DNA of 64,000 nucleotides from Flavobacterium sp. 1355 (GCF_017833415.1 NZ_JAFICC010000012.1:124001-188000), one strand, 5' to 3'; shown: positions 32,449 through 41,956, counted from the stretch's first letter. Numbers and translations are program-made. The notes: generated by a model not told the origin, from the letters alone.

Positions 32449-34358
32449 AAGGCAAACTTTTTATCTATATCTTCAACACGCATCGTGATAAAGGTAGGTT
32501 TTTGAAAAGGTGAAATATTAGGATCTTTACAGGCAAACAATCCGTTTACGAGATTGTCCTGTTCTTTTTCGTTTAAATAAGATCCGGTCTTAACCGCTAA
32601 ACTTTTGGCCATCGATTTGGCAATAGTATCATTCTGACTGTAACTGCTGGCAGGGATTCCGTCCTGCAGGTCACTTAGTAATTGTTCAATAACAAGAGAA
32701 ACTTCACTTTCTGTAATATTTACGGGAATTCCTGAAATTACTACATGATCGGTTTGTGCTTCTTCAAAAACAAAACCTGTTGTTTCAAGAGAAGGTTTTA
32801 ATTCTTCTATTAATTCCATTTCAGCTGTCGAATAAAACAAGTTCAACGGAAACAACAATTGTTGGCTTGAGGCCTGATTTACTGTCATATTCAGTAAAAA
32901 TTGCTCATACAAAATGCGCTGGTGAGCACGTTGCTGATCTACAATTACCATTCCTGATTTAATTGGAGAAACAATATATTTTTTATGAATCTGATACGTT
33001 TTATGTATTGCCTGTTCTACTTCTTCATCATTAAATAAAGAGGAAGTCACTTCTTCGTTTTCGAATGTAAAAGGGGAACTTTCTATGCTCTCCGGATTAT
33101 CCAGATCCAACCCAACGTACAAACTTTCCCAGCTTGCTGTTGGCTCAACTCTTTTAGAATAACCTCCGGAATATGAACCAGATCCTGAACCACCAGAGCT
33201 TACTGCAGAACCTGAACTGGCTTTAGAATAATGCTGATTTGTTTTATCATCTGTAAACGGGTTAAATGTTCCATCAACCTGAATTGTTGGGGTTTCAGCT
33301 TCTATATCTTTATAGTGATATGGAGTGTCTAAATTGGCATCACGGTCAAAATCTAAAACGGGTGCAACATTAAACTGTCCTAAGCTATGTTTTATAGAAG
33401 CACGTAAAATAGCATACAGGGCTTGTTCATCATCAAACTTAATTTCTGTTTTGGTGGGATGAATATTAATATCAATCGTATTTGGTGGTACTTGCAAATA
33501 AAGAAAATAACTGGGCTGACAGCCATCTTTCAGAAGTCCGTCATATGCCGCCATTACAGCATGATGCAAATAACCGCTTTTTATAAAACGATCATTAACA
33601 AAAAAGAATTGCTCTCCTCTGTTTTTCTTTGCAAATTCTGGCTTTGAGACAAATCCCTGAACATTTACAATCTCGGTATCTTCATTTACAGGAACTAATT
33701 TTTCGTTGGTTTTACCAGATATAATACCCACAATTCTCTGACGGTATCCTGCAATAGGCAAATTATACAATTCACTTCCGTTATGATAAAAAGTAAAATG
33801 AATATTTGGATGTGCTAATGCTACACGCTGAAACTCATCCATTACGTGACGAAATTCGACTGTATCGGATTTTAAAAAGTTGCGACGGGCCGGAATATTA
33901 AAAAATAAGTTTTTGACCGCAAATGAGGTTCCTTTTGGCAAAACGGCTACTTCCTGAGATATAAACTTACTCCCTTCAATTACTATATGTGTTCCCAACT
34001 CTTCCTGATCCTGTTTGGTTTTCATTTCCATATGGGCGATTGCCGCAATAGAGGCCAAAGCTTCTCCGCGAAAACCTTTTGTATGGAGCGAAAACAAATC
34101 CTCTGCCTGACGGATTTTTGATGTTGCATGACGTTCAAAACATAAACGTGCATCTGTAACACTCATACCCATTCCATTATCGATTACCTGAACCAATGAT
34201 TTTCCGGCATCTTTGATGATTAGTTTAATATCGGTTGCTTTGGCATCAACAGCGTTTTCTAATAATTCTTTCACAACTGAGGCTGGTCTTTGAACCACTT
34301 CTCCAGCGGCAATTTGATTAGCAACGTGATCCGGAAGTAACTGAATAATACTCGACAT
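32445..34358 (-). CDS. mutL: DNA mismatch repair protein MutL
   Basis: A 637-residue mismatch-repair ATPase linking MutS to downstream nucleases. N-terminal GHL ATPase motifs: ELLENAVDA, DNGMGM and GFRGEALASI; the transducer domain follows, with a Ser/Gly-rich linker at about 370-400. The C-terminal dimerisation domain includes QQRAHQRILYEQF and ends with CKDPNISPFQKPTFITMR. The D-Q-H-A-x-x-E endonuclease motif seen in many MutL appears here as DQQRAHQRILYE, so nuclease activity is uncertain. Its stop overlaps the rhomboid gene. Confidence 0.94.
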   Translation of the reverse strand: MSSIIQLLPDHVANQIAAGEVVQRPASVVKELLENAVDAKATDIKLIIKDAGKSLVQVIDNGMGMSVTDARLCFERHATSKIRQAEDLFSLHTKGFRGEALASIAAIAHMEMKTKQDQEELGTHIVIEGSKFISQEVAVLPKGTSFAVKNLFFNIPARRNFLKSDTVEFRHVMDEFQRVALAHPNIHFTFYHNGSELYNLPIAGYRQRIVGIISGKTNEKLVPVNEDTEIVNVQGFVSKPEFAKKNRGEQFFFVNDRFIKSGYLHHAVMAAYDGLLKDGCQPSYFLYLQVPPNTIDINIHPTKTEIKFDDEQALYAILRASIKHSLGQFNVAPVLDFDRDANLDTPYHYKDIEAETPTIQVDGTFNPFTDDKTNQHYSKASSGSAVSSGGSGSGSYSGGYSKRVEPTASWESLYVGLDLDNPESIESSPFTFENEEVTSSLFNDEEVEQAIHKTYQIHKKYIVSPIKSGMVIVDQQRAHQRILYEQFLLNMTVNQASSQQLLFPLNLFYSTAEMELIEELKPSLETTGFVFEEAQTDHVVISGIPVNITESEVSLVIEQLLSDLQDGIPASSYSQNDTIAKSMAKSLAVKTGSYLNEKEQDNLVNGLFACKDPNISPFQKPTFITMRVEDIDKKFAL

Positions 34359-34514
34359 TAAAAAATTTGGGTTTAAGGTTGTTTCTTCGATTTCAGATTA
34401 TTATAAAATCTCAGATTGTTATTGTTAATTTTATACTGGTTTTAAAAACCAAGGTGTACAAATTTAATGAATTTTGATCTTGAATCAGAATATATACAAT
34501 CATAAAAAAAACAA

Positions 34515-34548
34515 AAAACCTATACTATTTTTACACAGCATAGGTTTT
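34515..34548 (-). terminator. Terminator after ribH
   Basis: AAAACCTAT (34515-34523) pairs with ATAGGTTTT (34540-34548). On the minus strand the hairpin is followed by a T-rich run. It lies 24 bp past the ribH stop, between ribH and mutL, which implies a separate mutL promoter in 34359-34514. Confidence 0.65.
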
Positions 34549-34571
34549 AATATCTTTAAAACAATTGTGTT

Positions 34572-35144
34572 TTATTCATTTTCTATTTTTCTTGGTGTGT
34601 CTTCAATTTGAATTGCACCAGAAGATAGCAAAGGCTGGTTAAAAGGATGTGCAATTGAAGCTTGTTGACGAATATATGCCATTTTTATAGCAGCAATTGC
34701 AGCTTCTGTACCTTTGTTTCCGTGAATTCCTCCACTTCTGTCAATAGATTGTTGCATGTTGTTATCTGTAAGAACACAAAAAATAACCGGAATATCAGTC
34801 TGAACATTAAGGTCTTTAATTCCTTGTGTAACACCTTCACAAACAAAATCAAAATGTTTTGTTTCTCCCTGAATCACGCATCCAATCACAATAACTGCAT
34901 CTACATTTTGTGTCTGCAGCATTTTTTTTGCGCCATAAATCAGCTCAAAACTTCCCGGAACATTCCAACGGATAATTTGCTGTGCAGGAACATCACAATC
35001 AATTAAGGCTTCAAAAGCCCCATCATAAAGCCCTTCGGTTATAGTGTCATTCCATTCAGAAACAACAATCCCAAATCGAAAGTCTTTCGCATTTGGGATT
35101 GTGTTTTTATCGTATTCTGATAAATTTTTATTTTCAGTAGCCAT
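34572..35144 (-). CDS. ribH: 6,7-dimethyl-8-ribityllumazine synthase
   Basis: This enzyme makes the riboflavin precursor lumazine in a 60-mer or pentamer. The protein has 190 residues, longer than the usual 155 because of an N-terminal polar stretch and a C-terminal tail of about 25 residues. Motifs: FGIVVSEWND (substrate loop), VPGSFELIYGAKKM, GCVIQGETKHFDFVCEGVTQG and PVIFCVLTDNNMQQS. The start is ATG 35144. It follows the TPR gene at 35238, with about 90 bp of repeat-like AT-rich sequence between. Confidence 0.92.
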   Translation of the reverse strand: MATENKNLSEYDKNTIPNAKDFRFGIVVSEWNDTITEGLYDGAFEALIDCDVPAQQIIRWNVPGSFELIYGAKKMLQTQNVDAVIVIGCVIQGETKHFDFVCEGVTQGIKDLNVQTDIPVIFCVLTDNNMQQSIDRSGGIHGNKGTEAAIAAIKMAYIRQQASIAHPFNQPLLSSGAIQIEDTPRKIENE

Positions 35145-35172
35145 CTGTATAATTTTTGATTTTTGATTTTCG

Positions 35173-35239
35173 TCCCGAAGCCTCGGGATAAATTCTTAAA
35201 TACAAATCTACAATCTTAAATCTAAAGTCTAAAATTTTT
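35173..35239. repeat. TCCCGA hairpin and AATCTAAAGTCTAAAAT repeat
   Basis: TCCCGA-N4-TCGGGA (35173-35188) is a small hairpin; similar hairpins occur at 39639-39654 and 55209-55228. It is followed by a run of AATCTAAA/AGTCTAAAA-type words (35202-35239) like those at 58681-58732. These are probably common intergenic repeats of the genome and may mark the end of the minus-strand TPR gene. Confidence 0.45.
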
Positions 35240-36017
35240 ATTGCGCTAATCCTATCAATGCATCAACAGAAGCAGCTTCCGGAGTTGCATCAAAATTTTC
35301 TTTAATGTCTGTAAAATACTTTAAAGCATCTTCTTTTTGACCTAATGCCAAGGCAGTTTTACCAGCTTTTAATAAGAAACGAGGTGTTGTAAAATCATTT
35401 TTGTTAGATTCAGCAGCTTTTACATAATACTCTAAAGCTTCTTTTTGCTGATTTTTTTGAGAGTAAGCATCTCCAATTGCACCTTTTGCCAATGCACTTA
35501 AAATCAAATCTTCAGATTTAAATTCACCTAAATATTTAATTGCATCGTCAAATTTTCCTGTATTCAAATAAGCCATACCAGCATAGTAGTTAGCTAAGTT
35601 CCCAGCGTCAGTTCCTGAATACTGATCAGCAATTTGCACAAATCCGAATTTACCTTCAGAACCATTCAAAGCCAATTTGTATAATGAATCGCTTGCCACA
35701 CCATCAGTTGCTTTTTGAAAATTTTGTTGTGCAACAAACATTTCATTTGCAGCTTCATCCTGCTTAGGATTTTCAATAAATTTTTGGTAAGCCAAATATC
35801 CGATAGTCGCAACAGCAATACCAGCAACTAAACCAATAATGATTTTTTGATTTTTAGCAACCCAATCCTCAGTTTTTGAAGCAGTTTCATCTAATTTAGA
35901 AAAAACACCAGCTGTTGTACTGTCTTTTTCGTCAATAATTACCTGTTGTTCTTCATTTACTTCTTTAACTTCCTTTTCTTTTGGTGCTTTATATCCTCTT
36001 TTATTGTAAGTAGCCAT
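35238..36017 (-). CDS. Membrane-anchored TPR protein (YfgM-like)
   Basis: A 259-residue protein with an N-terminal cytoplasmic region rich in Lys/Glu, one transmembrane segment at about 59-79 (IIIGLVAGIAVATIGYLAY), and a periplasmic domain of tetratricopeptide repeats (ANYYAGMAYLNTGKFDDAIKYLGEF, AIGDAYSQKNQQKEALEYYVKAA, AGKTALALGQKEDALKYF). The layout matches YfgM, an ancillary chaperone of the Sec translocon. That role is inference. The gene lies just upstream of ribH on the same strand. Confidence 0.82.
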   Translation of the reverse strand: MATYNKRGYKAPKEKEVKEVNEEQQVIIDEKDSTTAGVFSKLDETASKTEDWVAKNQKIIIGLVAGIAVATIGYLAYQKFIENPKQDEAANEMFVAQQNFQKATDGVASDSLYKLALNGSEGKFGFVQIADQYSGTDAGNLANYYAGMAYLNTGKFDDAIKYLGEFKSEDLILSALAKGAIGDAYSQKNQQKEALEYYVKAAESNKNDFTTPRFLLKAGKTALALGQKEDALKYFTDIKENFDATPEAASVDALIGLAQ

Positions 36018-36405
36018 TTAAAATTAATTTAGTGAACGGCAAAAATAAAATTTTTATTGAAATTGACGTTAAAAAAATCAATTTTATCACTATTTAAAAA
36101 AAAATAATTTCAAGAAAGCTAACTGCTTTCGCATCAGTAATAAAATAATTCATCCATAAACAGCCGAAAAGCCTCTTATATCAATAATTTTCGATAATTT
36201 GCACCTTCAAATTTTTGCTGTTAAAAAACGCAGATTGTCTTGGCTGACGCTGAAATTTTAGCCACAGATTTACAGATCTCACAGATTAAAAAAAGGTTTT
36301 TAGCCAAATTGAATAAAAAAATCCTTTAAAATCTTTTAATCTGTAGCAAAAAATAAAAATCTCGTTTATAAAACCACCGAATTTACCCTTAGAGTTTCTT
36401 AAAAA
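36018..36405. other. Intergenic region upstream of recF
   Basis: No gene is seen. It contains a MITE-like inverted repeat (36259-36352). The recF promoter is not clearly recognisable. Confidence 0.5.
36259..36352. repeat. MITE-like palindromic element upstream of recF
   Basis: The terminal inverted repeats GCCACAGATT (36261-36270) and AATCTGTAGC (36338-36347) match with one mismatch. The inner part is AT-rich and shows no reading frame. It is the same kind as the element at 55242-55325, which ends in the same TGCCACAGATT word. Confidence 0.5.
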
Positions 36406-37485
36406 ATGCATTTAAACAAAATTTCTTTATTCAATTATAAAAATTTCTCCGAAGCCAGCTTTGATTTCGACAGCAAGATTAATTGTTTTGTTGGAAAAAA
36501 CGGAATTGGGAAAACAAATGTCCTTGATGCGATTTATCATTTGGCTTACGGGAAAAGTTATTTTAACCCTCTTGCAGTACAAAATATCAAACATGGAGAA
36601 GAGTTTTTTGTGATTGATGCCGAACTTGAAAAGAATGACAGAACGGAGCAAATTGTTTGTAGCCTGAAAAAAGGACAGAAAAAAATATTAAAGCGAAACG
36701 GAAAAGCTTATGATAAATTTTCTGATCACATTGGATTTATTCCGCTTGTGATTATTTCTCCGGCTGACCGGGATTTAATTGTTGAAGGAAGCGAAACACG
36801 ACGTAAATTTATGGACAGTGTTATTTCGCAATTAGACAGTACGTATCTGCATCAGCTTATTCAGTATCAAAAAATAATTATGCAGCGAAATGCCCTGCTA
36901 AAGTATTTTGCCCTAAATCATGTTTTTGATAATGGTACCTTATCTATATATAATGAGCAACTGGATGGTTTTGGAAAATCTATTTTTGAGAAACGAAAAG
37001 ATTTCCTGGAACAATTTATACCTATATTTAATAAACATCATCAGGCAATAACGGGTTCTGAAGAATCTGTGCAATTGGTCTACGAAAGCCATTTGTTCGA
37101 AAAAGATTTACTGACTCTGCTGCAGGAAAATATTAATAAGGATCGTGCCCTGCATTATACGAGTTCGGGCATTCATAAAGATGATTTGTCTTTTGAAATT
37201 GATTTGCATCCGATAAAAAAATTCGGGTCACAGGGGCAGCAAAAGTCCTTTTTAATTGCTTTGAAACTGGCTCAATTTGAATTTCTTAAGAAGCAAAGCG
37301 GTGTAAAACCCATTTTGCTGTTTGATGATATTTTTGACAAGCTGGACGAAAGCCGTGTGGCAAAAATTATTGAGATGGTCAATAGCGAAACATTTGGACA
37401 GCTTTTTATTTCTGACACGCATCCGGAACGCACCGAAGCGATTGTAAAATCGACACATCAGAGTTATAAAATATTTAATTTGTGA
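36406..37485 (+). CDS. recF: DNA replication and repair protein RecF
   Basis: A 359-residue SMC-like ATPase that helps load RecA at gaps. Walker A is GKNGIGKT (30-37), with N-terminal FNYKNFSEASFDF; the signature region TSSGIHKDDLSF and G-S-Q-G-Q-Q-K-S, and Walker B ILLFDDIFDKLDESR, are all present near the C-terminus. Length is normal. It starts at ATG 36406 after a repeat-bearing intergenic region. Confidence 0.93.
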   Translation: MHLNKISLFNYKNFSEASFDFDSKINCFVGKNGIGKTNVLDAIYHLAYGKSYFNPLAVQNIKHGEEFFVIDAELEKNDRTEQIVCSLKKGQKKILKRNGKAYDKFSDHIGFIPLVIISPADRDLIVEGSETRRKFMDSVISQLDSTYLHQLIQYQKIIMQRNALLKYFALNHVFDNGTLSIYNEQLDGFGKSIFEKRKDFLEQFIPIFNKHHQAITGSEESVQLVYESHLFEKDLLTLLQENINKDRALHYTSSGIHKDDLSFEIDLHPIKKFGSQGQQKSFLIALKLAQFEFLKKQSGVKPILLFDDIFDKLDESRVAKIIEMVNSETFGQLFISDTHPERTEAIVKSTHQSYKIFNL

Positions 37486-37490
37486 AAAGC

Positions 37491-37580
37491 TTTTTGCCAC
37501 AAATTTCACGAATTTACACTAATTCACATTTATCATTCAGCTTTCAATTTTGTACTAATTTGTGAAATTAGTGGCAAAAA
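37491..37580. repeat. MITE-like palindromic element after recF
   Basis: The arms 37491-37514 and 37557-37580 are reverse complements over 24 nt with two mismatches, and both begin TTTTTGCCAC. The 42-nt centre is AT-rich. The outer ends TTTTTGCCAC/GTGGCAAAAA are like those of the element at 55242-55325. Confidence 0.6.
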
Positions 37581-37636
37581 AAATCATTAATTTAGCTCAT
37601 AATAAAACTTAAAAGCAACTGCAATAAACACCAAAT

Positions 37637-38311
37637 ATGCTAACGAAAGAATCATTGCAATTTTTAGACGATTTAAAAGCCAATAACAACAGAGATTGGT
37701 TTCAGGATAATAAAAAACGATACGAAGTCTTCAAAAAAGATTACCATCAATTGGTAAGTGATTTTCTGGATGCCATGAAGCCTATTGATCCTTCTCTGGA
37801 ATTATTACAAGTTAAAGACTGCACCTTCAGAATCAATCGTGATATTCGTTTTTCTAAAGATAAATCTCCTTACAAGGCACATTTAGGTGTTTGGCTTTCG
37901 TCTGGTGCAAAAGGTGCTAATCGTTCGGGTTATTATGTACATATAGAAAAAGGCGCCAGTTTTATTGCCGGAGGATTTTATTCGCCTGATTCTGAAGAAT
38001 TAAAAAAAGTGAGAAAAGAAATTGCTTTTTTCTATGATGATTTACAAGAAATCCTGAAAGAGAAAAACTTCAAAAAAGAGTTTGGAAGTCTGGATATAAA
38101 CGAAAACAATTCGCTTAAAAGTATGCCGAGAGGTTATGAAAAAGATCATCCTGCAATTGAATTTTTAAAATTGAAAAGTTTCACCACAACTCAAAAATAT
38201 GACATCAGCGAAGTGACAAAAAAAGACTTTGTTGCCAAAATGAGTCAAAAACTGATTGCTTTAAAACCTTTGAACGAATTCATAAACCGTGCTTTAGAAA
38301 CTGAAGAATAA
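37637..38311 (+). CDS. DUF2461 family protein
   Basis: A 224-residue cytoplasmic protein with the DUF2461 motifs FLDDLKANNNRDWFQDNKKRYE, FRINRDIRFSKDKSPYKAH and GGFYSPDSEEL. These families are widespread in Bacteroidota but have no known function; the conserved charged residues might suggest an enzyme or nucleic-acid role. It lies between two palindromic repeats, with recF upstream and a glycosyltransferase downstream. Confidence 0.88.
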   Translation: MLTKESLQFLDDLKANNNRDWFQDNKKRYEVFKKDYHQLVSDFLDAMKPIDPSLELLQVKDCTFRINRDIRFSKDKSPYKAHLGVWLSSGAKGANRSGYYVHIEKGASFIAGGFYSPDSEELKKVRKEIAFFYDDLQEILKEKNFKKEFGSLDINENNSLKSMPRGYEKDHPAIEFLKLKSFTTTQKYDISEVTKKDFVAKMSQKLIALKPLNEFINRALETEE

Positions 38312-38321
38312 AAAGATAAAT

Positions 38322-38401
38322 CGTCACAAATTCAATTTTAACCAATAGAAACTTTGATAAAGTTTTGAACTTTGTCAAAGTTGAAACATAAATTCGTGAC
38401 G
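38322..38401. repeat. MITE-like palindromic element after DUF2461 gene
   Basis: CGTCACAAATT (38322-38332) and AATTCGTGACG (38391-38401) are inverted repeats with one mismatch. Inside lies the 15-nt palindrome AACTTTGTCAAAGTT and further copies of ACTTTG/CAAAGT. It is similar in scale and position to the elements at 36259 and 37491. Confidence 0.5.
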
Positions 38402-38419
38402 GCAAAACTCATTTACTGA

Positions 38420-39481
38420 ATGAAAAGAAAAATACTTTTTCTGGGAGAATCCTATCGTGCTGACGCTATAACCTGGATGAAAGGTTTAAAAGAATTTGGC
38501 GATTTTGAAATTATAACCTGGGAACTTCAAACACCAAACAATTCAAAACTTAACCGATTTAAACGTATAGCAGAATACTTCTTCTCTCATATTTCGATTC
38601 GGAAAATTGTTCGACAGGAAAAACCGGATATGATTATTGCCGAGCGAACCACAAGTTATGGCTTTCTTGCCGCATTATCAGGATCTAAAACTATTGCAGT
38701 TGCACAACAAGGAAGAACCGATTTATGGCCGGAAGGTTCTGTCTTATTGCCTTTTAAAAAATTCATTCAGAAATATGCTTTCAAAAAAGCGCATTTAATT
38801 CATGCGTGGGGCCCTGTGATGACCATTTCGATGAAAGCAATTGGTGTCGATATGAGTAAGGTTTTGGTTTTACCAAAAGGAATTGATTTATCGCTTTTTA
38901 CGCCTTCTACAAATAATTCAAACAAAATTGAGGCAATTGTAACACGTTCTTTACAGCCAGAATACCGTCATGACTCAATTTTGAAAGCTTTTTCGGTTTT
39001 GAATCAAAAAGGGATAGATTTTTCATTGACGATTGTTGGAGACGGAACGAGATTGCAATTTCTAAAAGATTTAGCCAGAGAATTACAAATCGAAAATAAA
39101 GTATTTTTTACAGGAAGGATCCCCAATACGGATCTTCCTAAATTATTACAGCAATCCAACATTTATATTAGCATGCCAATTACCGAAGGCGTTTCTGCTT
39201 CTTTATTTGAAGCAATGGCTTGTAATTGTTATCCGGTAGTTTCTGATATTCCGGGAAATCAAAGCTGGATAAAACATCGCGAAAACGGACAGTTGATCGA
39301 AATTGACAATATTGAAATGCTGGCTGAAGAGTTAATTTGGTCTTTTGAGAATGCTGAATCTCGAAATAATGCTATTTTTCGGAATAGAAAATTTGTGGAA
39401 GAGAATGCGAATTATGATATTAACATGAAGGTTATTGCAGATAAATATCATGAGTTGCTAAACTTACGAGCAACTGTGTAA
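38420..39481 (+). CDS. GT4-family glycosyltransferase
   Basis: A 353-residue GT-B fold enzyme that should move an NDP-activated sugar onto an acceptor in surface glycan or LPS synthesis. The C-terminal half has VLPKGIDLSLF, IVGDGTRLQFLKDLA and the donor-binding EGVSASLFEAMACNCYPVVSDIPGN (E-x7-E). The N-terminal half has YGFLAALSGSK and WPEGSVLLPF. The sugar and acceptor are unknown. It is a stand-alone gene between DUF2461 and murB. Confidence 0.87.
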   Translation: MKRKILFLGESYRADAITWMKGLKEFGDFEIITWELQTPNNSKLNRFKRIAEYFFSHISIRKIVRQEKPDMIIAERTTSYGFLAALSGSKTIAVAQQGRTDLWPEGSVLLPFKKFIQKYAFKKAHLIHAWGPVMTISMKAIGVDMSKVLVLPKGIDLSLFTPSTNNSNKIEAIVTRSLQPEYRHDSILKAFSVLNQKGIDFSLTIVGDGTRLQFLKDLARELQIENKVFFTGRIPNTDLPKLLQQSNIYISMPITEGVSASLFEAMACNCYPVVSDIPGNQSWIKHRENGQLIEIDNIEMLAEELIWSFENAESRNNAIFRNRKFVEENANYDINMKVIADKYHELLNLRATV

Positions 39482-39618
39482 GTTTAATCGTAAAGTTAGC
39501 GAGATTAAAGCAAAACTACTAGACAATATTGCAATAAGCAGTTTTTAGTTGTTAAAAATCGATTCAAATCTTAATTGTGATATTTTTTTAAAAGGGATCG
39601 CAGGTAAATTATAATCCT

Positions 39619-39654
39619 TATTTTTGAACACAGAATTATCCCGAAACTTCGGGA
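39619..39654 (+). promoter_or_regulatory. murB promoter and TCCCGAA hairpin
   Basis: TATTTTTG (39619-39626) matches TAnnTTTG upstream of murB. The leader then includes TCCCGAA-AC-TTCGGGA (39639-39654), a stem of 7 bp with a 2-nt centre, which could be a structured 5' leader element or part of a repeat family. Confidence 0.4.
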
Positions 39655-39673
39655 ACAAAAAAGCCTTTTATTT

Positions 39674-40687
39674 ATGGAAATCCAATCCAATTTTTCTTTA
39701 AAAAAATACAACACTTTTGGTATTGAAGCCTTCGCCAGACAATATGTAGCCGTTCATTCTGTAGCAGAACTGAAAACGGTTTTGGAAGAAAACAAAGACG
39801 AGAAAAAATTTATTTTAGGAGGCGGAAGCAACATGCTTTTAACAAAAGATATTGATGCGCTTGTTATTCATATTGATTTAAAAGGAAAAAAAATCATTAA
39901 GGAAGACGAAGATTATGTTTGGGTCGAAAGTCAGGCTGGCGAAACATGGCATGACTTTGTTCTTTACACAATTGACAATAATTTTGGAGGTTTAGAAAAC
40001 ATGTCCCTGATTCCCGGAAATGTTGGTACAACTCCGGTACAGAATATTGGAGCTTACGGAACTGAAATTAAAGATACTTTTGTTTCCTGCGATGCTATAA
40101 ATATTAAGTCTCAGGAAATGAGAACTTTTACAAATGCCGAATGTAATTTTGGCTATCGCGAAAGCATTTTTAAACATGAGGCTAAAGACCAATATATTAT
40201 TACTTCGGTAGTGTTTAAACTAACGAAACGCAATCACAAAATAAATACCTCATATGGGGATATTTTGGCTGAACTGGCAAAAAACAATATTTCTGAACCC
40301 ACTCTAAAAGATGTTAGTAATGCTGTTATTGCCATTAGGCAAAGCAAATTACCGGATCCTAAAGAACTTGGAAACAGCGGCAGCTTCTTTAAAAATCCTA
40401 TAATATTGAAATCTGATTTTGAGAAAATCCATCAAAAGTTTCCTGAAATGAAATATTATGAAGTTTCAGAAACCGAAGTAAAAGTTCCGGCTGGATGGCT
40501 GATTGAGCAAGCAGGTTTTAAAGGAAAACGTTTTGGGGATGCAGGAGTTCATAAAAATCAGGCTTTGGTTTTGGTAAATTATGGAAATGCTACCGGACAG
40601 GAAATCCTGGCCGTTTCAAGAGATGTTCAAAAAACAGTTTTTGAAACTTTCGGAATACATATTGAAGCCGAAGTCAATGTGATTTAA
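39674..40687 (+). CDS. murB: UDP-N-acetylmuramate dehydrogenase
   Basis: This FAD enzyme reduces UDP-GlcNAc-enolpyruvate to UDP-MurNAc in peptidoglycan synthesis. The protein is 337 residues. The FAD domain carries ILGGGSNML; the catalytic region has IPGNVGTTPVQNIGAYG, YRESIFK and LGNSGSFFKNP, where the Ser is the proton donor, and the C-terminal Glu in IEAEVNVI. It belongs to the type I, longer MurB group. Normal length. Start ATG 39674. Confidence 0.95.
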   Translation: MEIQSNFSLKKYNTFGIEAFARQYVAVHSVAELKTVLEENKDEKKFILGGGSNMLLTKDIDALVIHIDLKGKKIIKEDEDYVWVESQAGETWHDFVLYTIDNNFGGLENMSLIPGNVGTTPVQNIGAYGTEIKDTFVSCDAINIKSQEMRTFTNAECNFGYRESIFKHEAKDQYIITSVVFKLTKRNHKINTSYGDILAELAKNNISEPTLKDVSNAVIAIRQSKLPDPKELGNSGSFFKNPIILKSDFEKIHQKFPEMKYYEVSETEVKVPAGWLIEQAGFKGKRFGDAGVHKNQALVLVNYGNATGQEILAVSRDVQKTVFETFGIHIEAEVNVI

Positions 40688-40720
40688 TGGCTTTCAATAT
40701 CTCAACTAATTAAGACTTTA

Positions 40721-41227
40721 ATGAAAAAACTAAATATCAAGGTTGTATTTATTCAAGTACTCGGAATGATTTTCCTGATTAATGGTATTCTGCAACTGAG
40801 ATTTTTTTCTGTAGCCGAAAAAGTTATGTGTGCCAGAAAACATTTTCAAGGTCAAAAATCAGAGGACTGGAATCGATTATTCCCTACAAAAGATGCTGTT
40901 TTTAATTTTTGGCCCAATGTATATATCTGGATATTCTTTGGACTAATAATTGGAATTGTTTTGGTTTCTTTTCTAAATTGGAAAAGGAAACTTTCGTCTT
41001 TAAACAGCCTTTTGGTTGCAATGATTTTATACATTCTTTTGAGATTTAAATTCTTTAGAAAAGAAACAGTGTCAGAATTGTTTCGCTCTGTACGGGTAGC
41101 AATTTCTGATGATTTTGCTACACAATGCTTAATCGAAGGGATTATTTTTACTTTAGCCGGATTGACTATTTTATACTTAAGTGTCCATCCCAGATTTCTC
41201 AAATCTCAAAATACAGCCGAAATTTAA
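40721..41227 (+). CDS. Hypothetical membrane protein
   Basis: A 168-residue protein with about four hydrophobic segments (about 8-26, 64-84, 93-111, 139-157). I do not recognise a family. The N-terminal pair MKKLNIKV and the internal Cys and Trp residues do not give a function. It starts with ATG 33 bp after murB and ends 30 bp before a PaiB-like gene, so it may be in an operon with both. No unusual composition. Confidence 0.65.
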   Translation: MKKLNIKVVFIQVLGMIFLINGILQLRFFSVAEKVMCARKHFQGQKSEDWNRLFPTKDAVFNFWPNVYIWIFFGLIIGIVLVSFLNWKRKLSSLNSLLVAMILYILLRFKFFRKETVSELFRSVRVAISDDFATQCLIEGIIFTLAGLTILYLSVHPRFLKSQNTAEI

Positions 41228-41257
41228 TTGGATATACATCTTTAATAAACTCATAAA

Positions 41258-41872
41258 ATGTACACACCTGATTTATACAAAAACGAAGATCCGGAATCAA
41301 TCAGAGCTTTCTTAAAAGAAAATAGTTTTGGAATTTTAATTAATCAGACCAACGGAAAATTATGTGCAACCCATATTCCGATTGAACTTGAAATCAATGC
41401 TGAGGGAAAGGAAATTTTGCAGGGTCATATTTCAAAGTTAAATCCACAAGCAGATGGGTTCAGAGAAAACGATCAGGTTTTGGCTGTTTTTTCAGGACCC
41501 CACAGTTACATCTCTTCTTCGTGGTACGATCACGAAAACGTGCCAACATGGAATTATATAGCCGTACATGTTTACGGAAAAATTAAGATTGTAGACGAAG
41601 CAACTTCTATAGAACAACTAAAGAAATTAGTGGATAAATACGAAGCCAATTCAGAGAATCCTGTTCGAGTTGAGGATTTATCATCAAAAACAATGCGCGA
41701 AGCCAGAGGGATTTTTGGTTTTGAGATTGAAATAAATGAGATTCAGGCTACAAAAAAATTATCTCAGAACCGTGACGATCATAATTATAAGAATATAATT
41801 TCGCAGTTAGAAAAGACTGAAAACCCTCAATCTATTGCTGTTGCAAAAGAAATGTTAAGATGCCGAAAGTAA
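41258..41872 (+). CDS. FMN-binding PaiB-like protein
   Basis: A 204-residue protein of the PaiB family (FMN-binding, split-barrel fold). Motifs: MYTPDLYKNEDPESIRAFLKEN at the N-terminus, ATHIPIELE, FSGPHSYISSSWYDHENVPTWNYIAVHVYGKI, and the C-terminal REARGIFGFEIEI with KLSQNR. In Bacillus, PaiB is linked to protease regulation, but here a flavin-dependent role is as likely. It follows the membrane protein gene by 30 bp. Confidence 0.87.
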   Translation: MYTPDLYKNEDPESIRAFLKENSFGILINQTNGKLCATHIPIELEINAEGKEILQGHISKLNPQADGFRENDQVLAVFSGPHSYISSSWYDHENVPTWNYIAVHVYGKIKIVDEATSIEQLKKLVDKYEANSENPVRVEDLSSKTMREARGIFGFEIEINEIQATKKLSQNRDDHNYKNIISQLEKTENPQSIAVAKEMLRCRK

Positions 41873-41956
41873 ATTTGATTTCAGACATTGAAAATTAGGA
41901 ATTCATAATTACATTTGCACTCGCAAGATTCAGAAATTAAAAGACATTAAAATCAG

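Noticed and set aside
34515..34548. FMN riboswitch associated with ribH
   Set aside because: The hairpin is downstream of ribH on its strand and lacks the FMN aptamer core; it is a terminator.
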